DNA of 64,000 nucleotides, taken from Acanthacorydalis orientalis. Taxonomy: Eukaryota; Arthropoda; Insecta; Megaloptera; Corydalidae. Each line of letters begins with the position of its first letter. Positions within the stretch are counted from its first letter, which is position 1. Positions 41,003-54,516 of the stretch are shown here, one piece after another. Made by a program: the position numbers and the translations under genes. The notes under the pieces are model-generated. The model was not told where the DNA came from and did no database searches. It worked only from the letters and a program-made list of their open reading frames with translations. The stretch lies in NCBI GenBank assembly GCA_034766995.1, contig CM068314.1, positions 18,337,701 to 18,401,700 of the forward strand, in the 5' to 3' direction.

Positions 41003-42232
41003 TGCGGATATTTTGCGGATATTTCGCGGTTTTTGTAACTTTTTCGGTATCCATTATGAACCGATGTTATTTTTGTCTCATTTATGATATAGAACATTAA
41101 AATAGGCATCGGATAGTATGAAATAGTTGCCACTTTTTTAACATTTTGGATATTTTAGGCATGAAAAACCTTTAATTTCGCGAATTTTTCGCGGTTTTTG
41201 TGACTTTTTTGGTATCTATTATGTACCGATGTTAATTTTGACTCATGTATGATATAGTATATTAAAATACGCATCGGATAGTATGAAATAGTTGCCATTT
41301 TTATAGCATTTTGGATATTTTAGCCATGAAAAACCTTTATTTTTGTTAATTTTTCGCGGTTTTTGTGACTTTTTCGGTATCTATTATAAATCGATGTCAA
41401 TTTTGACTCAAGTATGAAATAGAACATTAAATAACGCATAGAACAGTATGAAATAGTTGCTAGTTTTATAACATTTTGGGTATTTTATGAAGGAAAAACT
41501 GTAATTTTTGCTGATTTTTTGCGGTTTTTATGATATTTCCAAAATTTATTACGGACAGATATTAATTTAGTCTAGAAATATACATAAAGCATTACAAGGC
41601 GAATCGACCAGTATTAATTCGTTGCCAAATTATCCTACATATCCACAAAATAAGCATTATCCGTAATATCCACCATATACGAAATATCCGCATTATCCGC
41701 AATATCCGCAATAACCGCAATATCAAAGAAAATGTGATTTTTTGCAGTTTTTTTGATATTTCCTACATTTTTATGGACTGATATTAATTTTAAATAAGAT
41801 ATCATATGGAACAATTATATACGCATCGACCGGTATGAAATAGTTGCCATTTTTAAAACAATTTGGATATTTTATATATTGCGGATATGGCGGATATTGA
41901 GGATATGGTTTATTTTGTTGATATGTAGGATATTTTGGTAACTAGTTAATACTGGTCGATTCGTCTTTTAATGCTTTATGTATATTTCTAGACAAAATTA
42001 ACATCGGTCCATAATAAATGTCGGAAATATCAAAAAACCCGCAAAATATCTGCAAAAATTTCCGTCATTCCTTCATAAAATATGCAAAATGTTATAAAAC
42101 TAGCAACTATTTCATACTGTTCGATGGGTAATTTCATGTTCTATATCGTAAAAGAGACAAAATTAACATAGGTTCATAATTGATACCGCAAAAGTCACAA
42201 AAACCGCGAAATATCCGCAAAATATCCGCAAA
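41003..42232. repeat. B segment with core B2
   Basis: Four reverse B monomers (41025, 41190, 41355 and 41520), then core B2 (about 41584-41981), then about 250 bp of forward B sequence. The two sides of the core are therefore unequal in B copy number. Core B2 contains closely spaced TATCCGC motifs on its left half and GCGGATATGGCGG on its right. Confidence 0.95.
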
Positions 42233-43318
42233 AATAAATGTTTTTCTTGTTTAAAATATCCAAAATGTAAAAAAAATGACAAAAATTTCATACTGTTCGA
42301 TGCGTATTTTCATGTTCTATATCATAAGATAATAATAAATACCAAAAATAACTCAAAAACTCCCCAAAATCGCATTTTTTTGGATTTTGCGGATATGCGG
42401 ATATAACGGATACGCAAAAATAAACGTTTTTCTTGTGTAAAATATCCAAAATGTAAAAAAAATGACAAAAATTTCAAACTGTTCGATGCGTATTTTCATG
42501 TTCTATATCATAAGATAATAATAAATACCAAAAATAACTCAAAAACCCCCAAAAATCGCATTTTTTTGGATTTTGCGGATATGCGGATATAACGGATACG
42601 CAAAAATAAACGTTTTTCTTGTTTAAAATATCCAAAATGTAAAAAAAATGACAAAAATTTCATACTGTTCGATGCGTATTTTCATGTTCTATATCATAAG
42701 ATAATAATAAATACCAAAAATAACTCAAAAACCCCCCAAAATCGCATTTTTTTGGATTTTGCGGATATGCGGATATAACGGATACGCAAAAATAAACGTT
42801 TTTCTTGTTTAAAATATCCAAAATGTAAAAAAAATGACAAAAATTTCATACTGTTCGATGCGTATTTTCATGTTCTATATCATAAGATAATAATAAATAC
42901 CAAAAATAACTCAAAAACCCCCCAAAATCGCATTTTTTTGGATTTTGAATTTATGCGGATATAACGGATACGCAAAAATAAACGTTTTTCTTGTTTAAAA
43001 TATCCAAAATGTAAAAAAAATGACAAAAATTTCATACTGTTCGATGCGTATTCTCATGTTCTATATCATAAGATAATAATAAATACCAAAAATAACTCAA
43101 AAACCCCCCAAAATCGCATTTCTTTGGATTTTGCGGATATGCGGATATGGCGGATACGCAAAAAAAAACGTTTTTCTTGCTTAAAATAGCCAAAATGTAA
43201 AAAAAATGACAAAAATTTCATACTGTTCGATGCGTATTCTCATGTTCTATATCATAAGATAATAATAAATACCAAAAATAACTCAAAAACCCCCCAAAAT
43301 CGCATTTCTTTGGATTTT
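42233..43318 (+). repeat. forward A arm, 6 monomers
   Basis: Phase marks lie at 42382, 42568, 42754, 42940, 43126 and 43312. The fourth carries a private change, TTTTGAATTTATGCGG, replacing the usual GCGGATATGCGG start. Confidence 0.95.
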
Positions 43319-43457
43319 GCGGATATGCGGATATGGCGGATACGCGGATATTGCGGATATGGCGGATAATGCGGATATGATATCCGCCGCGGATATCATA
43401 TCCGCGGCGGATATCATATCCGCCATTTCCGCCATATCCGCGTATCCGCATATCCGC
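43319..43457. repeat. core A2 palindromic centre, 139 bp
   Basis: Same two-subrepeat form as core A1, with the GGATAATGCGG variant on the left, but a standard TATCCGCATATCCGC right end. Confidence 0.95.
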
Positions 43458-44547
43458 AAAATCCAAAAAAATGCGATTTTGGGGGGTTTTTGAGTTATTT
43501 TTGGTATTTATTATTATCTTATGATATAGAACATCAGAATACGCATCGAACAGTATGAAATTTTTGTCATTTTTTTTACATTTTGGCTATTTTAAGCAAG
43601 AAAAACGTTTATTTTTGCGTATCCGCCATATCCGCATATCCGCAAAATCCAAAGAAATGCGATTTTGGGGGGTTTTTGAGTTATTTTTAGTATTTATTAT
43701 TATCTTATGATATAGAACATGAGAATACGCATCGAACAGTATGAAATTTTTGTCCTTTTTTTTACATTTTGGCTATTTTAAGCAAGAAAAACGTTTATTT
43801 TTGCGTATCCGCCATATCCGCATATCCGCAAAATCCAAAGAAATGCGATTTTGGGGGGTTTTTGAGTTATTTTTGGTATTTATTATTATCTTATGATATA
43901 GAACATGAGAATACGCATCGAACAGTATGAAATTTTTGTCATTTTTTTTACATTTTGGCTATTTTAAGCAAGAAAAACGTTTTTTTTTGCGTATCCGCCA
44001 TATCCGCATATCCGCAAAATCCAAAGAAATGCGATTTTGGGGGGTTTTTGAGTTATTTTTGGTATTTATTATTATCTTATGATATAGAACATGAGAATAC
44101 GCATCGAACAGTATGAAATTTTTGTCATTTTTTTTACATTTTGGATATTTTAAACAAGAAAAACGTTTATTTTTGCGTATCCGTTATATCCGCATATCCG
44201 CAAAATCCAAAAAAATGCGATTTTGGGGGGTTTTTGAGTTATTTTTGGTATTTATTATTATCTTATGATATAGAACATGAAAATACGCATCGAACAGTAT
44301 GAAATTTTTGTCATTTTTTTTACATTTTGGATATTTTAAACAAGAAAAACGTTTATTTTTGCGTATCCGTTATATCCGCATATCCGCAAAATCCAAAAAA
44401 ATGCGATTTTGGGGGGTTTTTGAGTTATTTTTGGTATTTATTATTATCTTATGATATAGAACATGAAAATACGCATCGAACAGTATGAAATTTTTGTCAT
44501 TTTTTTTACATTTTGGATATTTTAAGCAAGAAAAACGTTTTTTTTTT
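43458..44547 (-). repeat. reverse A arm, 6 monomers
   Basis: Phase marks run from 43463 to 44393 at 186-bp steps. The arm ends in a T10 run directly before TGCGGATATTTTGCGG of the B block. Confidence 0.95.
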
Positions 44548-45778
44548 TGCGGATATTTTGCGGATATTTCGCGGTTTTTGTAACTTTTTCGGTATCCATT
44601 ATGAACCGATGTTATTTTTGTCTCATTTATGATATAGAACATTAAAATAGGCATCGGATAGTATGAAATAGTTGCCACTTTTTTAACATTTTGGATATTT
44701 TAGGCATGAAAAACCTTTAATTTCGCGAATTTTTCGCGGTTTTTGTGACTTTTTTGGTATCTATTATGTACCGATGTTAATTTTGACTCATGTATGATAT
44801 AGTATATTAAAATACGCATCGGATAGTATGAAATAGTTGCCATTTTTATAGCATTTTGGATATTTTAGCCATGAAAAACCTTTATTTTTGTTAATTTTTC
44901 GCGGTTTTTGTGACTTTTTCGGTATCTATTATAAATCGATGTCAATTTTGACTCAAGTATGAAATAGAACATTAAATAACGCATAGAACAGTATGAAATA
45001 GTTGCTAGTTTTATAACATTTTGGGTATTTTATGAAGGAAAAACTGTAATTTTTGCTGATTTTTTGCGGTTTTTATGATATTTCCAAAATTTATTACGGA
45101 CAGATATTAATTTAGTCTAGAAATATACATAAAGCATTACAAGGCGAATCGACCAGTATTAATTCGTTGCCAAATTATCCTACATATCCACAAAATAAGC
45201 ATTATCCGTAATATCCACCATATACGAAATATCCGCATTATCCGCAATATCCGCAATAACCGCAATATCAAAGAAAATGTGATTTTTTGCAGTTTTTTTG
45301 ATATTTCCTACATTTTTATGGACTGATATTAATTTTAAATAAGATATCATATGGAACAATTATATACGCATCGACCGGTATGAAATAGTTGCCATTTTTA
45401 AAACAATTTGGATATTTTATATATTGCGGATATGGCGGATATTGAGGATATGGTTTATTTTGTTGATATGTAGGATATTTTGGTAACTAGTTAATACTGG
45501 TCGATTCGTCTTTTAATGCTTTATGTATATTTCTAGACAAAATTAACATCGGTCCATAATAAATGTCGGAAATATCAAAAAACCCGCAAAATATCTGCAA
45601 AAATTTCCGTCATTCCTTCATAAAATATGCAAAATGTTATAAAACTAGCAACTATTTCATACTGTTCGATGGGTAATTTCATGTTCTATATCGTAAAAGA
45701 GACAAAATTAACATAGGTTCATAATTGATACCGCAAAAGTCACAAAAACCGCGAAATATCCGCAAAATATCCGCAAAA
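44548..45778. repeat. B segment with core B3
   Basis: Four reverse B monomers, core B3 (about 45129-45526) and one forward B stretch. By eye it is nearly indistinguishable from the B2 segment, sharing ATAGGTTCATAATTG at its right side. Confidence 0.95.
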
Positions 45779-46863
45779 ATAAATGTTTTTCTTGTTTAAA
45801 ATATCCAAAATGTAAAAAAAATGACAAAAATTTCATACTGTTCGATGCGTATTTTCATGTTCTATATCATAAGATAATAATAAATACCAAAAATAACTCA
45901 AAAACTCCCCAAAATCGCATTTTTTTGGATTTTGCGGATATGCGGATATAACGGATACGCAAAAATAAACGTTTTTCTTGTGTAAAATATCCAAAATGTA
46001 AAAAAAATGACAAAAATTTCAAACTGTTCGATGCGTATTTTCATGTTCTATATCATAAGATAATAATAAATACCAAAAATAACTCAAAAACCCCCAAAAA
46101 TCGCATTTTTTTGGATTTTGCGGATATGCGGATATAACGGATACGCAAAAATAAACGTTTTTCTTGTTTAAAATATCCAAAATGTAAAAAAAATGACAAA
46201 AATTTCATACTGTTCGATGCGTATTTTCATGTTCTATATCATAAGATAATAATAAATACCAAAAATAACTCAAAAACCCCCCAAAATCGCATTTTTTTGG
46301 ATTTTGCGGATATGCGGATATAACGGATACGCAAAAATAAACGTTTTTCTTGTTTAAAATATCCAAAATGTAAAAAAAATGACAAAAATTTCATACTGTT
46401 CGATGCGTATTTTCATGTTCTATATCATAAGATAATAATAAATACCAAAAATAACTCAAAAACCCCCCAAAATCGCATTTTTTTGGATTTTGCGGATATG
46501 CGGATATAACGGATACGCAAAAATAAACGTTTTTCTTGTTTAAAATATCCAAAATGTAAAAAAAATGACAAAAATTTCATACTGTTCGATGCGTATTCTC
46601 ATGTTCTATATCATAAGATAATAATAAATACCAAAAATAACTCAAAAACCCCCCAAAATCGCATTTCTTTGGATTTTGCGGATATGCGGATATGGCGGAT
46701 ACGCAAAAATAAACGTTTTTCTTGCTTAAAATATCCAAAATGTAAAAAAAATGACAAAAATTTCATACTGTTCGATGCGTATTCTCATGTTCTATATCAT
46801 AAGATAATAATAAATACAAAAAATAACACAAAAACCCCCAAAAATCGCATTTTTTTGGATTTT
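45779..46863 (+). repeat. forward A arm, 6 monomers
   Basis: Phase marks run from 45928 to 46858. The last two monomers are in one open frame that continues through the centre (46669-47121, 150 codons). This is a by-product of a 186-bp period divisible by three. Confidence 0.95.
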
Positions 46864-47020
46864 GCGGATATGCGGATATGGCGGATACGCGGATATTGCG
46901 GATATGGCGGATATTGCGGATATGATATCCGCCGCGGATATCATATCCGCGGCGGATATCATATCCGCGGCGGATATCATATCCGCCATTTCCGCCATAT
47001 CCGCGTATCCGCATATCCGC
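46864..47020. repeat. core A3 palindromic centre, 157 bp
   Basis: Carries three 18-bp subrepeats instead of two and reads GGATATTGCGG rather than GGATAATGCGG on its left. These are the marks of the second core-A subtype. Confidence 0.95.
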
Positions 47021-48109
47021 AAAATCCAAAAAAATGCGATTTTGGGGGGTTTTTGAGTTATTTTTGGTATTTATTATTATCTTATGATATAGAACATCAG
47101 AATACGCATCGAACAGTATGAAATTTTTGTCATTTTTTTTACATTTTGGCTATTTTAAGCAAGAAAAACGTTTATTTTTGCGTATCCGCCATATCCGCAT
47201 ATCCGCAAAATCCAAAGAAATGCGATTTTGGGGGATTTTTGAGTTATTTTTGGTATTTATTATTATCTTATGATATAGAACATGAGAATACGCATCGAAC
47301 AGTATGAAATTTTTGTCCTTTTTTTTACATTTTGGCTATTTTAAGCAAGAAAAACGTTTATTTTTGCGTATCCGCCATATCCGCATATCCGCAAAATCCA
47401 AAGAAATGCGATTTTGGGGGGTTTTTGAGTTATTTTTGGTATTTATTATTATCTTATGATATAGAACATGAGAATACGCATCGAACAGTATGAAATTTTT
47501 GTCATTTTTTTTACATTTTGGCTATTTTAAGCAAGAAAAACGTTTATTTTTGCGTATCCGCCATATCCGCATATCCGCAAAATCCAAAGAAATGCGATTT
47601 TGGGGGGTTTTTGAGTTATTTTTGGTATTTATTATTATCTTATGATATAGAACATGAGAATACGCATCGAACAGTATGAAATTTTTGTCATTTTTTTTAC
47701 ATTTTGGATATTTTAAACAAGAAAAACGTTTATTTTTGCGTATCCGTTATATCCGCATATCCGCAAAATCCAAAAAAATGCGATTTTGGGGGGTTTTTGA
47801 GTTATTTTTGGTATTTATTATTATCTTATGATATAGAACATGAAAATACGCATCGAACAGTATGAAATTTTTGTCATTTTTTTTACATTTTGGATATTTT
47901 AAACAAGAAAAACGTTTATTTTTGCGTATCCGTTATATCCGCATATCCGCAAAATCCAAAAAAATGCGATTTTGGGGGGTTTTTGAGTTATTTTTGGTAT
48001 TTATTATTATCTTATGATATAGAACATGAAAATACGCATCGAACAGTATGAAATTTTTGTCATTTTTTTTACATTTTGGATATTTTAAGCAAGAAAAACG
48101 TTTTTTTTT
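47021..48109 (-). repeat. reverse A arm, 6 monomers
   Basis: Phase marks run from 47026 to 47956. The first inter-monomer region has GGGGGATTTTTG in place of GGGGGGTTTTTG, a change shared with the next two repeat units. Confidence 0.95.
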
Positions 48110-49340
48110 TGCGGATATTTTGCGGATATTTCGCGGTTTTTGTAACTTTTTCGGTATCCATTATGAACCGATGTTATTTTTGTCTCATTTATGATATATA
48201 ACATTAAAATAGGCATCGGATAGTATGAAATAGTTGCCACTTTTTTAACATTTTGGATATTTTAGGCATGAAAAACCTTTAATTTCGCGAATTTTTCGCG
48301 GTTTTTGTGACTTTTTTGGTATCTATTATGTACCGATGTTAATTTTGACTCATGTATGATATAGTATATTAAAATACGCATCGGATAGTATGAAATAGTT
48401 GCCATTTTTATAGCATTTTGGATATTTTAGCCATGAAAAACCTTTATTTTTGTTAATTTTTCGCGGTTTTTGTGACTTTTTCGGTATCTATTATAAATCG
48501 ATGTAAATTTTGACTCAAGTATGAAATAGAACATTAAATAACGCATAGAACAGTATGAAATAGTTGCTAGTTTTATAACATTTTGGGTATTTTATGAAGG
48601 AAAAACTGTAATTTTTGCTGATTTTTTGCGGTTTTTATGATATTTCCAAAATTTATTACGGACAGATATTAATTTAGTCTAGAAATATACATAAAGCATT
48701 ACAAGGCGAATCGACCAGTATTAATTCGTTGCCAAATTATCCTACATATCCACAAAATAAGCATTATCCGTAATATCCACCATATACGAAATATCCGCAT
48801 TATCCGCAATATCCGCAATAACCGCAATATCAAAGAAAATGTGATTTTTTGCAGTTTTTTTGATATTTCCTACATTTTTATGGACTGATATTAATTTTAA
48901 ATAAGATATCATATGGAACAATTATATACGCATCGACCGGTATGAAATAGTTGCCATTTTTAAAACAATTTGGATATTTTATATATTGCGGATATGGCGG
49001 ATATTGAGGATATGGTTTATTTTGTTGATATGTAGGATATTTTGGTAACTAGTTAATACTGGTCGATTCGTCTTTTAATGCTTTATGTATATTTCTAGAC
49101 AAAATTAACATCGGTCCATAATAAATGTCGGAAATATCAAAAAACCCGCAAAATATCTGCAAAAATTTCCGTCATTCCTTCATAAAATATGCAAAATGTT
49201 ATAAAACTAGCAACTATTTCATACTGTTCGATGGGTAATTTCATGTTCTATATCGTAAAAGAGACAAAATTAACATAGTTTCATAATTGATACCGCAAAA
49301 GTCACAAAAACCGCGAAATATCCGCAAAATATCCGCAAAA
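48110..49340. repeat. B segment with core B4
   Basis: Four reverse B monomers, core B4 (about 48691-49088) and forward B. It carries TGATATATAACATT and TCGATGTAAATTTT variants, and ATAGTTTCATAATTG at right, all absent from B2 and B3. Confidence 0.95.
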
Positions 49341-50425
49341 ATAAATGTTTTTCTTGTTTAAAATATCCAAAATGTAAAAAAAATGACAAAAATTTCATAC
49401 TGTTCGATGCGTATTTTCATGTTCTATATCATAAGATAATAATAAATACCAAAAATAACTCAAAAACCCCCCAAAATCGCATTTTTTTGGATTTTGCGGA
49501 TATGCGGATATAACGGATACGCAAAAATAAACGTTTTTCTTGTTTAAAATATCCAAAATGTAAAAAAAATGACAAAAATTTCATACTGTTCGATGCGTAT
49601 TTTCATGTTCTATATCATAAGATAATAATAAATACCAAAAATAACTCAAAAACCCCCCAAAATCGCATTTTTTTGGATTTTGCGGATATGCGGATATAAC
49701 GGATACGCAAAAATAAACGTTTTTCTTGTTTAAAATATCCAAAATGTAAAAAAAATGACAAAAATTTCATACTGTTCGATGCGTATTTTCATGTTCTATA
49801 TCATAAGATAATAATAAATACCAAAAATAACTCAAAAACCCCCCAAAATCGCATTTTTTTGGATTTTGAGGATATGCGGATATAACGGATACGCAAAAAT
49901 AAACGTTTTTCTTGTTTAAAATATCCAAAATGTAAAAAAAATGACAAAAATTTCATACTGTTCGATGCGTATTTTCATGTTCTATATCATAAGATAATAA
50001 TAAATACCAAAAATAACTCAAAAACCCCCCAAAATCGCATTTTTTTGGATTTTGCGGATATGCGGATATAACGGATACGCAAAAATAAACGTTTTTCTTG
50101 TTTAAAATATCCAAAATGTAAAAAAAATGACAAAAATTTCATACTGTTCGATGCGTATTCTCATGTTCTATATCATAAGATAATAATAAATACCAAAAAT
50201 AACTCAAAAACCCCCCAAAATCGCATTTCTTTGGATTTTGCGGATATGCGGATATGGCGGATACGCAAAAATAAACGTTTTTCTTGCTTAAAATATCCAA
50301 AATGTAAAAAAAATGACAAAAATTTCATACTGTTCGATGCGTATTCTCATGTTCTATATCATAAGATAATAATAAATACAAAAAATAACACAAAAACCCC
50401 CAAAAATCGCATTTTTTTGGATTTT
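49341..50425 (+). repeat. forward A arm, 6 monomers
   Basis: Phase marks run from 49489 to 50419. The third carries GATTTTGAGGATATG instead of GATTTTGCGGATATG. Confidence 0.95.
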
Positions 50426-50582
50426 GCGGATATGCGGATATGGCGGATACGCGGATATTGCGGATATGGCGGATATTGCGGATATGATATCCGCCGCGGA
50501 TATCATATCCGCGGCGGATATCATATCCGCGGCGGATATCATATCCGCCATTTCCGCCATATCCGCGTATCCGCATATCCGC
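50426..50582. repeat. core A4 palindromic centre, 157 bp
   Basis: Three-subrepeat subtype, apparently identical to core A3. Confidence 0.95.
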
Positions 50583-52043
50583 AAAATCCAAAAAAATGCG
50601 ATTTTGGGGGGTTTTTGAGTTATTTTTGGTATTTATTATTATCTTATGATATAGAACATCAGAATACGCATCGAACAGTATGAAATTTTTGTCATTTTTT
50701 TTACATTTTGGCTATTTTAAGCAAGAAAAACGTTTATTTTTGCGTATCCGCCATATCCGCATATCCGCAAAATCCAAAGAAATGCGATTTTGGGGGATTT
50801 TTGAGTTATTTTTGGTATTTATTATTATCTTATGATATAGAACATGAGAATACGCATCGAACAGTATGAAATTTTTGTCCTTTTTTTTACATTTTGGCTA
50901 TTTTAAGCAAGAAAAACGTTTATTTTTGCGTATCCGCCATATCCGCATATCCGCAAAATCCAAAGAAATGCGATTTTGGGGGGTTTTTGAGTTATTTTTG
51001 GTATTTATTATTATCTTATGATATAGAACATGAGAATACGCATCGAACAGTATGAAATTTTTGTCATTTTTTTTACATTTTGGCTATTTTAAGCAAGAAA
51101 AACGTTTATTTTTGCGTATCCGCCATATCCGCATATCCGCAAAATCCAAAGAAATGCGATTTTGGGGGGTTTTTGAGTTATTTTTGGTATTTATTATTAT
51201 CTTATGATATAGAACATGAGAATACGCATCGAACAGTATGAAATTTTTGTCATTTTTTTTACATTTTGGATATTTTAAACAAGAAAAACGTTTATTTTTG
51301 CGTATCCGTTATATCCGCATATCCGCAAAATCCAAAAAAATGCGATTTTGGGGGGTTTTTGAGTTATTTTTGGTATTTATTATTATCTTATGATATAGAA
51401 CATGAAAATACGCATCGAACAGTATGAAATTTTTGTCATTTTTTTTTTATTTTGGATATTTTAAACAAGAAAAACGTTTATTTTTGCGTATCCGTTATAT
51501 CCGCATATCCTCAAAATCCAAAAAAATGCGATTTTGGGGGGTTTTTGAGTTATTTTTGGTATTTATTATTATCTTATGACATAGAACATGAAAATACGCA
51601 TCGAACAGTATGAAATTTTTGTCATTTTTTTTACATTTTGGATATTTTAAACAAGAAAAACGTTTATTTTTGCGTATCCGTTATATCCGCATATCCGCAA
51701 AATCCAAAAAAATGCGATTTTGGGGGGTTTTTGAGTTATTTTTGGTATTTATTATTATCTTATGATATAGAACATGAAAATACGCATCGAACAGTATGAA
51801 ATTTTTGTCATTTTTTTTACATTTTGGATATTTTAAACAAGAAAAACGTTTATTTTTGCGTATCCGTTATATCCGCATATCCGCAAAATCCAAAAAAATG
51901 CGATTTTGGGGGGTTTTTGAGTTATTTTTGGTATTTATTATTATCTTATGATATAGAACATGAAAATACGCATCGAACAGTATGAAATTTTTGTCATTTT
52001 TTTTACATTTTGGATATTTTAAGCAAGAAAAACGTTTTTTTTT
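50583..52043 (-). repeat. reverse A arm, 8 monomers
   Basis: This is the longest arm, with phase marks from 50588 to 51890. The sixth monomer shows ATATCCTCAAAATCC, the mirror of the GAG variant in the facing arm, followed by TTATGACATAGAAC. A T10 run near 51437 replaces the usual TTTTTTTTACATTTT. Confidence 0.95.
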
Positions 52044-53275
52044 TGCGGATATTTTGCGGATATTTCGCGGTTTTTGTAACTTTTTCGGTATCCATTATGA
52101 ACCGATGTTATTTTTGTCTCATTTATGATATATAACATTAAAATAGGCATCGGATAGTATGAAATAGTTGCCACTTTTTTAACATTTTGGATATTTTAGG
52201 CATGAAAAACCTTTAATTTCGCGAATTTTTCGCGGTTTTTGTGACTTTTTTGGTATCTATTATGTACCGATGTTAATTTTGACTCATGTATGATATAGTA
52301 TATTAAAATACGCATCGGATAGTATGAAATAGTTGCCATTTTTATAGCATTTTGGATATTTTAGCCATGAAAAACCTTTATTTTTGTTAATTTTTCGCGG
52401 TTTTTGTGACTTTTTCGGTATCTATTATAAATCGATGTAAATTTTGACTCAAGTATGAAATAGAACATTAAATAACGCATAGAACAGTATGAAATAGTTG
52501 CTAGTTTTATAACATTTTGGGTATTTTATGAAGGAAAAACTGTAATTTTTGCTGATTTTTTGCGGTTTTTATGATATTTCCAAAATTTATTACGGACAGA
52601 TATTAATTTAGTCTAGAAATATACATAAAGCATTACAAGGCGAATCGACCAGTATTAATTCGTTGCCAAATTATCCTACATATCCACAAAATAAGCATTA
52701 TCCGTAATATCCACCATATACGAAATATCCGCATTATCCGCAATATCCGCAATAACCGCAATATCAAAGAAAATGTGATTTTTTGCAGTTTTTTTGATAT
52801 TTCCTACATTTTTATGGACTGATATTAATTTTAAATAAGATATCATATGGAACAATTATATACGCATCGACCGGTATGAAATAGTTGCCATTTTTAAAAC
52901 AATTTGGATATTTTATATATTGCGGATATGGCGGATATTGAGGATATGGTTTATTTTGTTGATATGTAGGATATTTTGGTAACTAGTTAATACTGGTCGA
53001 TTCGTCTTTTAATGCTTTATGTATATTTCTAGACAAAATTAACATCGGTCCATAATAAATGTCGGAAATATCAAAAAACCCGCAAAATATCTGCAAAAAT
53101 TTCCGTCATTCCTTCATAAAATATGCAAAATGTTATAAAACTAGCAACTATTTCATACTGTTCGATGGGTAATTTCATGTTCTATATCGTAAAAGAGACA
53201 AAATTAACATAGTTTCATAATTGATACCGCAAAAGTCACAAAAACCGCGAAATATCCGCAAAATATCCGCAAAAA
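52044..53275. repeat. B segment with core B5
   Basis: Four reverse B monomers, core B5 (about 52625-53022) and forward B. It shares TGATATATAACATT, TCGATGTAAATTTT and ATAGTTTCATAATTG with the B4 segment. Confidence 0.95.
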
Positions 53276-54359
53276 TAAATGTTTTTCTTGTTTAAAATAT
53301 CCAAAATGTAAAAAAAATGACAAAAATTTCATACTGTTCGATGCGTATTTTCATGTTCTATATCATAAGATAATAATAAATACCAAAAATAACTCAAAAA
53401 CCCCCCAAAATCGCATTTTTTTGGATTTTGCGGATATGCGGATATAACGGATACGCAAAAATAAACGTTTTTCTTGTTTAAAATATCCAAAATGTAAAAA
53501 AAATGACAAAAATTTCATACTGTTCGATGCGTATTTTCATGTTCTATATCATAAGATAATAATAAATACCAAAAATAACTCAAAAACCCCCCAAAATCGC
53601 ATTTTTTTGGATTTTGCGGATATGCGGATATAACGGATACGCAAAAATAAACGTTTTTCTTGTTTAAAATATCCAAAATGTAAAAAAAATGACAAAAATT
53701 TCATACTGTTCGATGCGTATTTTCATGTTCTATATCATAAGATAATAATAAATACCAAAAATAACTCAAAAACCCCCCAAAATCGCATTTTTTTGGATTT
53801 TGAGGATATGCGGATATAACGGATACGCAAAAATAAACGTTTTTCTTGTTTAAAATATCCAAAATGTAAAAAAAATGACAAAAATTTCATACTGTTCGAT
53901 GCGTATTTTCATGTTCTATATCATAAGATAATAATAAATACCAAAAATAACTCAAAAACCCCCCAAAATCGCATTTTTTTGGATTTTGCGGATATGCGGA
54001 TATAACGGATACGCAAAAATAAACGTTTTTCTTGTTTAAAATATCCAAAATGTAAAAAAAATGACAAAAATTTCATACTGTTCGATGCGTATTCTCATGT
54101 TCTATATCATAAGATAATAATAAATACCAAAAATAACTCAAAAACCCCCCAAAATCGCATTTCTTTGGATTTTGCGGATATGCGGATATGGCGGATACGC
54201 AAAAATAAACGTTTTTCTTGCTTAAAATATCCAAAATGTAAAAAAAATGACAAAAATTTCATACTGTTCGATGCGTATTCTCATGTTCTATATCATAAGA
54301 TAATAATAAATACAAAAAATAACACAAAAACCCCCAAAAATCGCATTTTTTTGGATTTT
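53276..54359 (+). repeat. forward A arm, 6 monomers
   Basis: Phase marks run from 53423 to 54353. The third monomer again has GATTTTGAGGATATG, as in the arm at 49341-50425. Confidence 0.95.
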
Positions 54360-54516
54360 GCGGATATGCGGATATGGCGGATACGCGGATATTGCGGATA
54401 TGGCGGATATTGCGGATATGATATCCGCCGCGGATATCATATCCGCGGCGGATATCATATCCGCGGCGGATATCATATCCGCCATTTCCGCCATATCCGC
54501 GTATCCGCATATCCGC
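54360..54516. repeat. core A5 palindromic centre, 157 bp
   Basis: Three-subrepeat subtype. It is flanked by the same open frames as A3 and A4 (54165-54617 plus strand, 54259-54525 minus strand). Confidence 0.95.

Noticed and set aside
40825..41133. 102-codon minus frame (also 44370-44678)
   Set aside because: It spans the A-to-B monomer junction and is duplicated with the satellite unit. There is no independent coding evidence.
46669..47121. 150-codon open frame, repeated at 50231 and 54165, as a real gene
   Set aside because: It is satellite monomer sequence read in a period divisible by three. The opposite strand is open over the same centres, and outer monomers contain stops.
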